DNA of 64,000 bases from Kiritimatiellia bacterium. GTDB lineage: Bacteria; Verrucomicrobiota; Kiritimatiellia; RFP12; UBA1067. Numbering within the stretch: position 1 is the first letter of the stretch; the number at the start of each line of letters is the position of its first letter. The DNA is taken from the NCBI GenBank assembly GCA_017447805.1, contig JAFSMR010000022.1:95571-159570 (forward strand), written 5' to 3'. The translations under genes and the position numbers were made by a program. The notes beneath the pieces were generated by a model. That model was not told where the DNA came from, searched no databases, and saw only the letters and a program-made list of their open reading frames with translations. This document shows, one piece after another, positions 1 to 8,837 of the stretch.

Positions 1-253
1 TCATCCCATTGACCCGCCAAAATGGGTTCACCCCGCTACAGCCGGCAACCCTAAAGAAATTCCACTTGTCGATGAAGACTACTGGTATAGAGAACCTTCC
101 AAAATACACTTGAAAAAAGGCAAGAATCACATTAAGCTTACGCTACCCAAAAAAGGCGGCTGGAAATGGATTGGCTCATTCATGCCAATACTCGGCACCA
201 GCGACCACCCCAAAGAAGTCAAAGGCCTAAAATATGCCTCATCCGAAAATTAA
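1..253 (+). CDS. C-terminal end of an unidentified secreted-enzyme-like protein (partial)
   Basis: The frame starting at base 2 is open from the left edge to a TAA at 251-253 and gives 83 residues, so this is the 3' end of a gene whose start lies outside the window. The tail contains KKGKNHIKLTLP followed by GGWKWIGSF, a beta-sandwich-like ending seen at the ends of some verrucomicrobial glycoside hydrolases (for example GH20-like proteins). That resemblance is from memory and weak. The composition (Pro, Lys, Trp, charged) looks like real protein. No function can be assigned from this fragment alone. Confidence 0.65.
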   Translation, partial: HPIDPPKWVHPATAGNPKEIPLVDEDYWYREPSKIHLKKGKNHIKLTLPKKGGWKWIGSFMPILGTSDHPKEVKGLKYASSEN

Positions 254-290
254 TCGCGTCCCATAATCGCCCTGCTTCGCAATAATGAAT

Positions 291-352
291 GACGAATGGT
301 AGGGCGGCCAAAGCATGGCCGCCGTAGTCACGGACGCGACAAGCGCGTCCCT
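291..352. repeat. Dispersed intergenic palindromic element, copy 1
   Basis: Two adjacent hairpins: GGCGGCC/GGCCGCC (303-309 with 317-323) and GGACGCG/CGCGTCC (332-338 with 344-350). The flank GACGAATGGTAGGGCGGCC recurs in slightly changed form at 27342-27360, and GACAAGCGCG recurs near 27509 and 42691, so this belongs to a family of short intergenic elements. No coding potential is seen. Confidence 0.6.
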
Positions 353-400
353 CCAGAAGCGATGCTGACATTAACTTGTGGCCATAAGGCTATCCTAGGC

Positions 401-610
401 TATAAACAACCATTTGCTTTTCGATAATCAAAACTGAACGACGCAAAACAAGCGGTTGTTTTGCGATAATCAAAACTAAATATCCCAAAACAAGCGCTTG
501 CACGGTCATAATCAGAACTGATTCTGGCAAAACAAGCGGTTGTTTTGCGACAATCAAAACCAAATATGGCAAAACAACCGCTTGTTTTGCCATATCTGAA
601 ATTGATTATG
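401..610. repeat. 42-bp tandem repeat array A (five units)
   Basis: Five degenerate 42-bp units begin at 401, 443, 485, 527 and 569, and a decayed partial unit follows at 611. The best units are a 22-bp hairpin (GCAAAACAA-GCGG-TTGTTTTGC) followed by a 20-bp linker like GATAATCAAAACTAAATAT. Because 42 is a multiple of three, an open frame of 14-residue repeats exists on the minus strand, but it looks incidental. The linkers resemble each other, so they are not CRISPR spacers. Confidence 0.85.
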
Positions 611-658
611 ACAAAACAAATGAATATATATATTTATTCCCGTCGTTGGCGGGGAATC

Positions 659-806
659 CGCCACTTTTCTGGCGGCACTTGCGCGCCAGGGCGAAACCTC
701 CGCCACTTTTCTGGCGGGGCTTGCGCGCCAGGGCGAAACCTCCGCCACTTTTCTGGCGACGCTTGCGCGCCAGGGCGAAACCTCCGCCACTTTTCTGGCG
801 GGGCTT
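659..806. repeat. 42-bp tandem repeat array B (about 3.5 units)
   Basis: Units start at 659, 701, 743 and 785 and are nearly identical. Each begins CGCCACTTTTCTGGCG, a 5-bp stem with a 6-nt loop, and continues through GCTTGCGCGCCAGGGCGAAA. The unit sequence differs from array A, yet the period is the same 42 bp. The block GCGCGCCAGGGCGAA resembles GCGCCCTGGGCGAA in the 41-bp array at 42364-42570. Confidence 0.85.
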
Positions 807-1002
807 TTGCGGCGCCCCTCAGGCCGCCGTTCGGATGTTGATTTTTGCATGTAGAACAGGAGAAACAGGAGATTTCTTGTCCTGTGGGTTAATTAGCAGG
901 TATAACATGTATTCCCAACTTGGGAATTGTATCAACTGGGAAAACAGGTCTTGTTTTCCCAGTTTGAGTTTTTGGGGGCGAGCGATTGTGCTGTGAGGGC
1001 AT
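807..1002. other. Non-coding stretch with a strong hairpin
   Basis: No convincing gene is seen between array B and the terminator. The region holds a perfect 12-bp inverted repeat, ACTGGGAAAACA (935-946) with TGTTTTCCCAGT (952-963) around a 5-nt loop, followed by GTTTTT on the plus strand. It could be a plus-strand terminator or another repeat relic. A small palindrome, TTCCCAACTTGGGAA, lies just before it. Confidence 0.5.
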
Positions 1003-1034
1003 AAAAAACCGAAGGAGCCGCTTTAGCGGCTCCT
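1003..1034 (-). terminator. Rho-independent terminator of the giant surface-protein gene
   Basis: Read on the minus strand, AGGAGCCGCT pairs with AGCGGCTCCT (1013-1022 with 1025-1034), and the hairpin is followed within a few bases by a run of six T (A-run 1003-1008 on the plus strand). It sits about 30 bp beyond the stop codon at 1063. Confidence 0.9.
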
Positions 1035-1062
1035 AGGGTTTGGAATCAAGCTTTATTTAAGC

Positions 1063-4000
1063 TTATTCTTGAGGTACATCTACTGGGGTTACCGAGACGA
1101 ACACCTTGTAGAACTGAGTTGTTCCGCCCTTCGGGAAGGTAAGAGCAACCGTATTGCCAGTCGCCATCACGCAAGAAGATGCCGTGAAGGCTGTGGACAA
1201 GGAGCCCGTTGTATAGACGCCGTAGTAGAGACCAGGCTTTGCAGCAACCGTTACTTCCTTATCATTCGTCGCAAGAGCGCCGATATCGAGGTCAGCCGTA
1301 CCGTCGCCATCGAACGGCTCGGCAACAGCGCCTACGATCGCCTCAACAACGGTGTCCTTGAGCTCGTAGGTCGAGTAGAACTTGCCATCCTTCTCGATTA
1401 CAGTGGGTTCATCTTTGAAGAGCGCTCTGTAGGCCGTAGGATCAACTTTATCTTCCGCTTCCACAGCCGCAGGAGCCTTGAATGTAACATTCGCAGCATC
1501 TTCAGCAGTATCGAATGGAGTTTCAACGCCAGGCTCGATCGGAGTTGTTGTTACTTCACCGACAACCCAAACGCCATCATCCTCGGTCGCCTCATAGCCA
1601 GAAGCGACATAGTCCGAAGGATCTGTGGAGTAGGTGCCGCCAGTGAGCGAGATCGAGCCAGCATTAGTGGACTCGACAAGGCCAACAGCCGCAACGCCAG
1701 TGGCGGAAGTGAACACGCCGCCAGAAACGGCTACCTCAACCGCCGCATAGTTCGGCGTGACCGCCAAAGCCATGAAGCCAAGACCAGTCGTACCGGGATT
1801 CGAGCCAGGCGCAACGCCATCGCCACTCGCGGTGAAAGTACCGCCAGTAACCGTGACCGTGCCAGCCCTGGCGCTCACCGCACCCTGACCAACGAAGGTA
1901 CCGCCGCTGATCGTGACGCTGCAACCACCCTTGGTGGGCAGATACATCGCAAAGTCGTCAACCGACTCGATCGTACCGCCGGAGATGGTGTACGTTCCGC
2001 CGGATGCCTTGCTGCCGTGGCCCATGATCGCCATGAGACCAGCCTTGACCTTACCGCCCGTCATGTTGAAGACGGTGTCCTTGCCCTTGATGGCAACACC
2101 ATAGGCGGGATGCTGGTTATCGTCATTGAGCGTGTCTGGGAAGTAAGCCTCGATCGTGCCGCCCGCAATCGTGAGCGCCGCGCCTTCCTGCGTGTTGCTT
2201 TCCGCAACCTGGACAAGACCGTAGTTGCCGACCTCGGCAGAGACGATCTGGCCTTCAGCGCCTTCGGAGCTGTCGGTGATGGTGACGACACCGTTCACCT
2301 GAACGTGGCTCGTGGCCCCGTTGCCGGCGGTCAGCGTATAACCATTCAGGTCGAAGGTGACGGTCTTCTCGGCCGGGAACGTAAGGCCGGTCGAAATCAC
2401 ATCGACATCAGCAACGAGCTTGACCGTATCGCCAGACTGGGCATTGTCAATGGCCGCTGCAAGAGTGAGATACGATGTCTCGATTACACCATGCGTCACC
2501 TTGGCAACCGGCGAAGTTGTGAAGGTCCAGACACCATTTTCTTCGGTGAAGCCGGAAGCCGTGAGTATAGCAGCATATGCGCTGCCGTCGGTGCCGTTTA
2601 CGAACTCAATCGTTGCGCCGAGACCGCCGGCAATTGCCGCGTTCACGGCCTGCTGCATCTGGGCTGCGCCATAGAGCGTCCGTGTATCGTTCACCGTGAC
2701 AGCGGCCGCCGCTTCGACGAGCTGATACTTGGTCGCCTCGTAGTCTGTCGAATCAATTGCGACCGTCTCCGTCGCGGTCGTGAGGATATAATCGCCATCA
2801 GGCGCATTGACCGTGCCGAGCGTATTGCCGTTGGCCGCGATGTAGAACATCACATTGCCGCCGGCCGCGGGTGCGGGAATCGTGGCCGTCTCGCCTTCCG
2901 TGGATGCAACAAGCAGCACCTTGGTCGAGCTCGTTGCCGAAGCTGCCGTCACAGCCTCCTGCAAGGTGTTGTAGTACGACGTACCAATCAGTGCCACTGG
3001 TGCGAAGTAAATGCCAGCATCGTCACCAGTCGTAACGACCTTTAGCGCAACACTGGGGGCCTCGCCATTGACCGTAGTATCGGCAACATCCGTGAACGTG
3101 CCGCCCTTCACGAGGCAGGTGCCGGGCGCGATGGTAGCAGAGGTTACGATATCCACAATCTTGCAGTTGAGATTTGTAGCTGCAGTAATCGTGCCAGTGA
3201 AGTTATCAAGCGTATTGAAGTAGCAGGTATAACCCTCAATGGTCAACGTGCCAGAGCCAGTCAACTTCGTGAATGTTGTGATCGTGCTAGAGTAGCCATT
3301 GTTGAGCTTCATCGTGCATTCTTCAGGAATACTGACGGTCGGGAGGATTGTACGATCGACATTCTCGGTTCCAGGAATCGGCACATAGCCGCCAGCAAGT
3401 TTACGCACCTCAACTACCGATCCTTCGATACCATAATCATTGGCCGGGAACGGAGTGCCCTGCGCACCTTCCCAGTCGGCGACGAAGGTGCCGGTCCAAT
3501 CTTCGAAGGTCGGGACGGTCGTGGGTTTAGCCGCATAGTAGATTGTGCCAGCGCCCTTGAGAACGCCTGAGAACGCATATGTTCCGGGCTTGATTGTCTG
3601 GCCCTCGCCAAGCGTCACCGTTTCGGCGCAGTCGGCGATAAGCACGATGTCATCGGTCGTGCCGGTCGCGATGGCAGATGCGAGCGTCAAGTACTTGGTT
3701 TCGCCGACCTGAGCAACATCGACCTTGGTGAAGGTCTTGGCATCGGAATCATACTCCCAGCCAGGTAGCGAAGTCGTGCCGTCGATAACCGTGAACACAT
3801 GATCGTCGGCAGCCAGCGCGGCCTCGCCAGCAGCCTGGAGCGAAGAGTAGTAGGTGGAGCCAATCGAGGCAACCGCCACGTAAATGCCGTCCGCGCCAAG
3901 CATGAGCTTCGTCTCGCTAGCCGCGCCAGCTACAGTGGCAGTAGTCAGAATCGAGCCGACAGCCACCTCGTTCTTCGTCTCGCCGTCGATGTTGTAAATC

Positions 4001-7000
4001 TTGCCACCCTCGGCAACGGACATCTTGACGAGACAGGTCTCCTTGGCAGGCGCCGCCGCGAACGCAACTGCGCCAATCGCAAGCGCATTCTTATTCGCAA
4101 CTGAGATCGTACCTTCGAAGCCGTCGGCGTCAATCGTGCCGATGGTGTAGTAGGCATAACGACCTGCGTTCGGATTGACCCAAGTGAAGTTCAGGTTATT
4201 CTTGCCTGTTATGCCAGACAATGCTGTAACTTTGCCCGATTCCCAAGCGGTCTCGGTAGAAGAACCGTTGTTGAATGTAAAGTCGCTCACAAGGTTCAAC
4301 GCAGGCACCATGCTGAAGTTACCGCCAAGATGTCCCGTGAACGCGGCAGAGGTTCCAACCGAGGAATTGGCAGTGCCGTACGTGTTGAACGGGCTGGAAG
4401 AACCGCTCGCCGGAGTGAAGCCGAGAATGGTCGTGCCCGTCCAATCGGTGGAGTGATAGCCGAAGTTGCCGGTCGATTTGACCGCGCCGCCAGCAAACAC
4501 AATCGTGCCGGATCCGCGCAGATAGTTCGGGCTGTACTTGCAGAGCATCTCAGCCGTGCTATCGACAATGGTGAGCTTGCCATCGACAATCGCACCGCCC
4601 TTGAACATCCAGGTCGAGCCGGAGCCAATCGTCACCTCGGCACCTTCGCCCACCACGAGCGACTTCGCAACAAAGTCCTTGCTGGTAGAACCGAACACGA
4701 GGCGCGTATTGGCCGTGTCGCTCGCCCAGTCGATGGAGCCGGTGAAACCGGAAACATCGCCCGTGAACTGGACATTCTTGTTATTGTTACCGGCGATGCC
4801 GATTGTGAGCTTTCCAGCGCCCGTGAACGCGGAAGTAATCACGAAGTTCTGCGCCGAGCCATAAGTGCCGTTGATCTTGAGGGTCGCACCATTGGCGATA
4901 TCAAGCGTTCCGACGTTGTGGGCGCCGTCGCTATAAGAAGTATTATTGAGATAGGTCGCGCAGGTGCCACTATAGCGAAGCGTAGAGCCGCTGTTGCCGA
5001 AGTCGCCCATCCAATAGACCGGCGAAATCTGGTAGCAGTCCTTGAACTCGAATACGCCCTGCCATGCCGCATTTTTAAGAAGCGTCTTGAGGTTGGCAGA
5101 AGCATCGCTCGCGACAGTTCCCGTTCCCTTGCCGTCCATGACAAGCGTTCCCGTGCCAGCGAGCGCCGTAAGACCATCAAGCGCATTCATCGAAGAAAGG
5201 ACGATTCTTACGCCATCGCCAACATTGAGCGTGCCAGCGCCAGTTACGGTGCCTGCAAAGGTGTATTCGCCCTGATCAATGTTGAGCGTCTTGCCAGCAG
5301 GAATCACGACATCTTCCACGCTGTCGGTAAGGAGCGTCACAGTGACAGTAGCGCCATCTTCCGCCGCCTCAAGCGCCGCATTGATCGTATCGTACTCGGT
5401 TTCGTCAACTTTGACCGAATTGCCGTGAACGAGCTTTACATAACCCTCTTCTTCGTAGGAGGTATCGACATAAGTACCCTGCCCAAGCGTATACTCGAAA
5501 GAGGCAGGAACGATAAGCGCACCTTCATCAACCCGCGTTACGCCCGTATAGGTGGGGGTTTCCGTAAGAGTCAGTGTACCAGCACCCTTCTTCGTGAAGC
5601 CGCTAGTCTTGCTGTTGCCGACAGCCGTCGCAAATGTGCGGTCAACGCCGCCATCGTCGACTACCGCCAACTTTCCGGCAGTAAACACAAATCCTTCAGA
5701 AGGATCCGCAGTCACTGTGTCGGCGAGCTTGAGCGTACCGCCCTTAAATGTTATTGTCGGGCGAGCTATGCCGGAAAGATCCGGATCGTCAATTTCGCAC
5801 TCAGTAGTAGAGTTGCCACCTGGCTTATAAGGAACACGCACCGACGTGTCTGCCGTCAATTCCAGCACGCCATCGTCGATCTCATATCCAGTAAGACGCT
5901 TTCCGCTGAAAGTGAGCGTGGAAGAGCCGACTTTCTGCAGTGTCGCACCTCTATCCTCAATCAAGCCGGCATAGGAGTTGGCGAAGAAGTTTCCGGTTAA
6001 TTCGCTATCCTCGTCATCGTCATTGCCTACCACCAGACGGTTGTGCTGGTAGTTGGTTTGGGTCGTGGAGAGCGTGACATAGCCATTGAGCGCCTTGAAA
6101 TAGAATGTAGAACTACCTATCTCGAAAAGACTGTTGCTGTTATTCGGCGTCCAAGTCATATTCGCATTGGTCGCCTTCGTGGACTTGAAAGCTACGCTAT
6201 TGCGCCGATTGCTGCCCAAGCGTTCATAGTCGTCATAAACAAAGACGGAGCCAGAGTAGTTGCTCCAGTCATTTTCAACTGCCCAGGAAAGTCGCTGCCC
6301 CTTCACTTCCAGCGCACCAGAGCCAGACATATTTCCCAGCAATTTGAGCGTAAGGCCTGTGCTGCCACTATTCGCCCACTGTCCAAGGAACTGAGCCGGA
6401 GCCTCCTTGGAAGCATCAACGCGAATCGGGTTCTCGACTGTAATCGTCTGCTTGGATGTCCCATCCGTCGTGAAGCCGGAATTATCGCCGAGAATTACGA
6501 GACCAGAGCCGGAAACGGCGCTAGTCGTGACTTCTTCCACCGTCCTATTCCAAACCTTGATCTTTGCGCCGGAGAACTTGACGTTACCGACCGCGACGAT
6601 ATTGGAAACGGTCTGCATTGACACAAGTTCCACATCCCAATATTCGTCATCGCCGGTATTGGCGGGGAAGACAACGGTCTTAGTCACATCGGGAAGCGAA
6701 GTTGCGACCGTATCGCCCACAGCCCAGTTCGCAACATTGCCCCAAGCATTGTCGCCTGCCGCACCTGTCCACTTAACAGTGTCGGTATTGGCGCTTACCG
6801 CCATGGTGACAGTGCCTTCTTCAAGCGTTATTGCGGCAGAATACTGTTCGCGAAGGTTGAGGAAAACGAAATCTTCAACCGTTGCCTCAGTAGTGCCGGT
6901 AAGGGTAATGGTGGGCGAATCTCCTTCGCCATAAGTGGAAAGGTCAATGGCCACTTTCGCACCATCCTCGACGACGAGATCTTTAAGCGTCGTGCCGGAC

Positions 7001-8226
7001 GGAACTACGAGCGTGCCGGCGGAAACCTTGGTTGCACCCTTGTAGGCTGGAATCTCCGCGAGCGTCAGCGTACCTGCGCCGCGCTTCTCGAAACCACCCT
7101 CATTGGAACTTGCAAGCGCCGTAGCCCAGACATGATCCGCACCCTCGTCATCATAGACGATATCAACATCCGACTTCGTGAGAACGCTCGAAGGATCTGC
7201 GGCCGTCTTTAGAACGCCGCCATCCTCGGAGAATTTGATTCGCTGGGGCAATGCCGCCTCGCTCGCGATTACCGCATTACCGCCACCGGCAATATCGAGA
7301 ATCTGAAGCGCAGTTGCACCGAGCGTCAAAGTCGCCGTTTTCGCGACCCACTTGATCGTGTTGCGCGATCCGAACTTGCCGGCATTGCTTCCTGTGTTGC
7401 GAACGGTAAACGAACTATCTTGGTCTAGTGCACCAACTTCGAAATTGATATTAGTGGCAGTAGTCTTGTTCATCAAGTCACACTGCACTGCGCCCAACGA
7501 GTAAGCACCAGATTCATTGAACAGAGAATCGCTACAATAAGGAGCAACAGAGTCGACATTCAAGCGCCAAACCGCCTTTGCGCTCGTCGCAGAAGGAGCT
7601 ATAAGATGGCTGTCGCGCTGCTGATGGTTGTTGCCGCTTAGATAGGAATAGATTTTAACCGTTCCTTCAAATTCGGAACCATCGCAACCTTCGCCATCAA
7701 ACTTCACACCAGAGTAATTGTTGGTTTTACCGGTACTGCTGGCGACAATTTGGCCCTTGCCGGTGAATTTTCCAGAAAGATGAATGCTCTTGCCCACAGC
7801 ATTATGCAGGGTAAGGGTTTTATCCTGCGGAATGTCAACAGGCGCAGAAATCGTGACGCTGGAACCTCCAGCCGTAATGGTAACGTCATTGAATGTCACA
7901 ACCGCCTCGCCGTCGATCTTCGACTCAAGCGTCATCGCGCCTGTGCCAGTGATGGCAACAGCCTGATTTGCCGTAATCGTGCCTATCGTCACGGCCGAAT
8001 CGAGCGTGACAGCGGCATCTGCGGTATTGAAGATAGCCGTATCGCCAGTGCCAGGAGCGGCAGTTACTTCACCTGCTTCAAGCGACCAGTTGGCAAGCGT
8101 TGACCAATTTGCATCGTCTCCGCCCCCGGTCCATGTGTAGGTGGCGGCGAACGCGCCGAGGCCGAGAGCCATCGCACCTGCCAGCACGATAGGTTTCAGC
8201 CATGATTTTCTAGTTCGTTCTTTCAT
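1063..8226 (-). CDS. Giant secreted beta-helix surface protein with autotransporter-associated repeats
   Basis: This encodes 2387 residues from ATG 8226, chosen because AAAGGGAAAA lies just upstream and the next residues form a signal peptide (MKERTRKSWLKP, a hydrophobic stretch, then LGAFA|ATYTW). The mature part has two WTG...NW start motifs (about residues 30 and 530), PATR-like repeats of the form GAGTLTLxExPxYxG, and in the last third modules like YLTLAAAIDNAQSGDTVKL followed by beta-helix turns such as GGTFVGQGAV. This is typical of passenger proteins on the surface of verrucomicrobial and lentisphaeral bacteria. I see no beta-barrel, PEP-CTERM or LPXTG at the C-terminus, which ends TQFYKVFVSVTPVDVPQE. 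It is probably an adhesin or glycan-facing protein; its ligand is unknown. It shares its 5' leader with the nearby island. Confidence 0.85.
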   Translation of the reverse strand: MKERTRKSWLKPIVLAGAMALGLGAFAATYTWTGGGDDANWSTLANWSLEAGEVTAAPGTGDTAIFNTADAAVTLDSAVTIGTITANQAVAITGTGAMTLESKIDGEAVVTFNDVTITAGGSSVTISAPVDIPQDKTLTLHNAVGKSIHLSGKFTGKGQIVASSTGKTNNYSGVKFDGEGCDGSEFEGTVKIYSYLSGNNHQQRDSHLIAPSATSAKAVWRLNVDSVAPYCSDSLFNESGAYSLGAVQCDLMNKTTATNINFEVGALDQDSSFTVRNTGSNAGKFGSRNTIKWVAKTATLTLGATALQILDIAGGGNAVIASEAALPQRIKFSEDGGVLKTAADPSSVLTKSDVDIVYDDEGADHVWATALASSNEGGFEKRGAGTLTLAEIPAYKGATKVSAGTLVVPSGTTLKDLVVEDGAKVAIDLSTYGEGDSPTITLTGTTEATVEDFVFLNLREQYSAAITLEEGTVTMAVSANTDTVKWTGAAGDNAWGNVANWAVGDTVATSLPDVTKTVVFPANTGDDEYWDVELVSMQTVSNIVAVGNVKFSGAKIKVWNRTVEEVTTSAVSGSGLVILGDNSGFTTDGTSKQTITVENPIRVDASKEAPAQFLGQWANSGSTGLTLKLLGNMSGSGALEVKGQRLSWAVENDWSNYSGSVFVYDDYERLGSNRRNSVAFKSTKATNANMTWTPNNSNSLFEIGSSTFYFKALNGYVTLSTTQTNYQHNRLVVGNDDDEDSELTGNFFANSYAGLIEDRGATLQKVGSSTLTFSGKRLTGYEIDDGVLELTADTSVRVPYKPGGNSTTECEIDDPDLSGIARPTITFKGGTLKLADTVTADPSEGFVFTAGKLAVVDDGGVDRTFATAVGNSKTSGFTKKGAGTLTLTETPTYTGVTRVDEGALIVPASFEYTLGQGTYVDTSYEEEGYVKLVHGNSVKVDETEYDTINAALEAAEDGATVTVTLLTDSVEDVVIPAGKTLNIDQGEYTFAGTVTGAGTLNVGDGVRIVLSSMNALDGLTALAGTGTLVMDGKGTGTVASDASANLKTLLKNAAWQGVFEFKDCYQISPVYWMGDFGNSGSTLRYSGTCATYLNNTSYSDGAHNVGTLDIANGATLKINGTYGSAQNFVITSAFTGAGKLTIGIAGNNNKNVQFTGDVSGFTGSIDWASDTANTRLVFGSTSKDFVAKSLVVGEGAEVTIGSGSTWMFKGGAIVDGKLTIVDSTAEMLCKYSPNYLRGSGTIVFAGGAVKSTGNFGYHSTDWTGTTILGFTPASGSSSPFNTYGTANSSVGTSAAFTGHLGGNFSMVPALNLVSDFTFNNGSSTETAWESGKVTALSGITGKNNLNFTWVNPNAGRYAYYTIGTIDADGFEGTISVANKNALAIGAVAFAAAPAKETCLVKMSVAEGGKIYNIDGETKNEVAVGSILTTATVAGAASETKLMLGADGIYVAVASIGSTYYSSLQAAGEAALAADDHVFTVIDGTTSLPGWEYDSDAKTFTKVDVAQVGETKYLTLASAIATGTTDDIVLIADCAETVTLGEGQTIKPGTYAFSGVLKGAGTIYYAAKPTTVPTFEDWTGTFVADWEGAQGTPFPANDYGIEGSVVEVRKLAGGYVPIPGTENVDRTILPTVSIPEECTMKLNNGYSSTITTFTKLTGSGTLTIEGYTCYFNTLDNFTGTITAATNLNCKIVDIVTSATIAPGTCLVKGGTFTDVADTTVNGEAPSVALKVVTTGDDAGIYFAPVALIGTSYYNTLQEAVTAASATSSTKVLLVASTEGETATIPAPAAGGNVMFYIAANGNTLGTVNAPDGDYILTTATETVAIDSTDYEATKYQLVEAAAAVTVNDTRTLYGAAQMQQAVNAAIAGGLGATIEFVNGTDGSAYAAILTASGFTEENGVWTFTTSPVAKVTHGVIETSYLTLAAAIDNAQSGDTVKLVADVDVISTGLTFPAEKTVTFDLNGYTLTAGNGATSHVQVNGVVTITDSSEGAEGQIVSAEVGNYGLVQVAESNTQEGAALTIAGGTIEAYFPDTLNDDNQHPAYGVAIKGKDTVFNMTGGKVKAGLMAIMGHGSKASGGTYTISGGTIESVDDFAMYLPTKGGCSVTISGGTFVGQGAVSARAGTVTVTGGTFTASGDGVAPGSNPGTTGLGFMALAVTPNYAAVEVAVSGGVFTSATGVAAVGLVESTNAGSISLTGGTYSTDPSDYVASGYEATEDDGVWVVGEVTTTPIEPGVETPFDTAEDAANVTFKAPAAVEAEDKVDPTAYRALFKDEPTVIEKDGKFYSTYELKDTVVEAIVGAVAEPFDGDGTADLDIGALATNDKEVTVAAKPGLYYGVYTTGSLSTAFTASSCVMATGNTVALTFPKGGTTQFYKVFVSVTPVDVPQE

Positions 8227-8284
8227 GTACTTTTCCCTTTCTTTGGTTATTGTTGATGTTTTAGTTACGAAAATTGGTGTTTCA
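8200..8284 (-). repeat. Leader module copy 1: 5' leader and start of the surface-protein gene
   Basis: On the minus strand the sequence runs from the TGA stop of the DUF2442 gene through AACACCAATTTTCGTAACTAAAACATCAACAA to the start MKERTRKSWLKP. About 80% of these bases are repeated in the same orientation at 10238-10323, where the homology again begins exactly at a TGA stop codon. A partial copy (the KERxRxKWLK-coding part only) lies at 8899-8938. Confidence 0.75.
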
Positions 8285-8539
8285 TCCTTGAGGATTAGAT
8301 TCGAATACAGCGCGCTCCCATACTGATTCAGGAGCCACATCAATATTATCATCCCATACTACCGTTCCGTATTCAGCCCTTGCGGTTCTGAAAAATGTCG
8401 GTTCTTTCAATCGCAACCAGTATGGGTCGGAGAGTAAATAGGAGCAGTTAAACACACCCTTCTCGCCGGTGTCGAACTCGACGGCCACATTCAGACCGTC
8501 CAACGCTTTGGCTCTCTCGACTATATGTAAAAGTTCCAT
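8282..8539 (-). CDS. DUF2442 family protein (putative antitoxin-like partner)
   Basis: An 85-residue protein beginning MELLHIVERAKALDGLNVAVEF, which fits the DUF2442 pattern (short beta-rich proteins beginning with a residue-position motif and carrying VxFxxGExGxFD-like sequence; here VEFDTGEKGVFNCSYLL). DUF2442 genes often lie directly beside DUF4160 genes, as here (16-bp gap), and such pairs are regarded as toxin-antitoxin-like, though the mechanism is not established. AAAGG precedes the ATG. It is the last gene of the island before the surface-protein gene. Confidence 0.75.
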   Translation of the reverse strand: MELLHIVERAKALDGLNVAVEFDTGEKGVFNCSYLLSDPYWLRLKEPTFFRTARAEYGTVVWDDNIDVAPESVWERAVFESNPQG

Positions 8540-8555
8540 TCGCTATAACCTTTCA

Positions 8556-8837
8556 TTATCTGACAAGTGGCGGTATCTCCGGCGGATTGATACCGCGCTT
8601 AAGCATCTCCCAGGCAGCCGCCAACTCTTCTTGATGAATTTCTATCCATGTCCTTATCCATCTAGCCTGTTTTTCAGGGAAACCACGCTTGCCGCAGGCA
8701 AACATCTTACCTGTGCAAGCATTGAAAGATGCGGCGTATCCACTATACCATGCGTGAACATGCGGTCCTTTATGTCTTTCGCAATCCTCCTTTTCCATAG
8801 AAAGGATGATGCCAAGGAATGACGACAACTTAGCCAT
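8556..8837 (-). CDS. DUF4160 family protein
   Basis: A 93-residue protein with the family signature GIILSMEKEDCERHKGPHVHAWY and a C-terminal WIEIHQEELAAAWEMLKRG helix. It matches DUF4160, in which the HxPPHxH-like motif sits about 25 residues from the start; here it is HKGPHVHAWY. It is paired with DUF2442 downstream and its ATG overlaps the stop of the upstream DUF1016 fragment by one base (TAATG), so the three are translationally linked. Proposed toxin-antitoxin-like role; biochemical activity unknown. Confidence 0.8.
   Translation of the reverse strand: MAKLSSFLGIILSMEKEDCERHKGPHVHAWYSGYAASFNACTGKMFACGKRGFPEKQARWIRTWIEIHQEELAAAWEMLKRGINPPEIPPLVR

Noticed and set aside
390..593. Minus-strand 67-residue open frame with 14-residue repeats
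   Set aside because: It is open only because the DNA repeat length is a multiple of three; no ribosome-binding site and no recognisable protein.
401..610. CRISPR-like pattern of repeats and spacers
   Set aside because: The 20-bp spacers resemble one another and the units form a plain 42-bp tandem repeat; there are no cas genes nearby.
1063..1300. PEP-CTERM or autotransporter barrel at the end of the surface protein
   Set aside because: No PEP motif with a membrane helix and basic tail, and no amphipathic strands ending in an aromatic residue, are visible.
1069..6000. Long plus-strand open frames opposite the surface-protein gene
   Set aside because: They are antisense shadows rich in Arg and lacking starts or known motifs; the minus-strand protein has clear repeats and a signal peptide.
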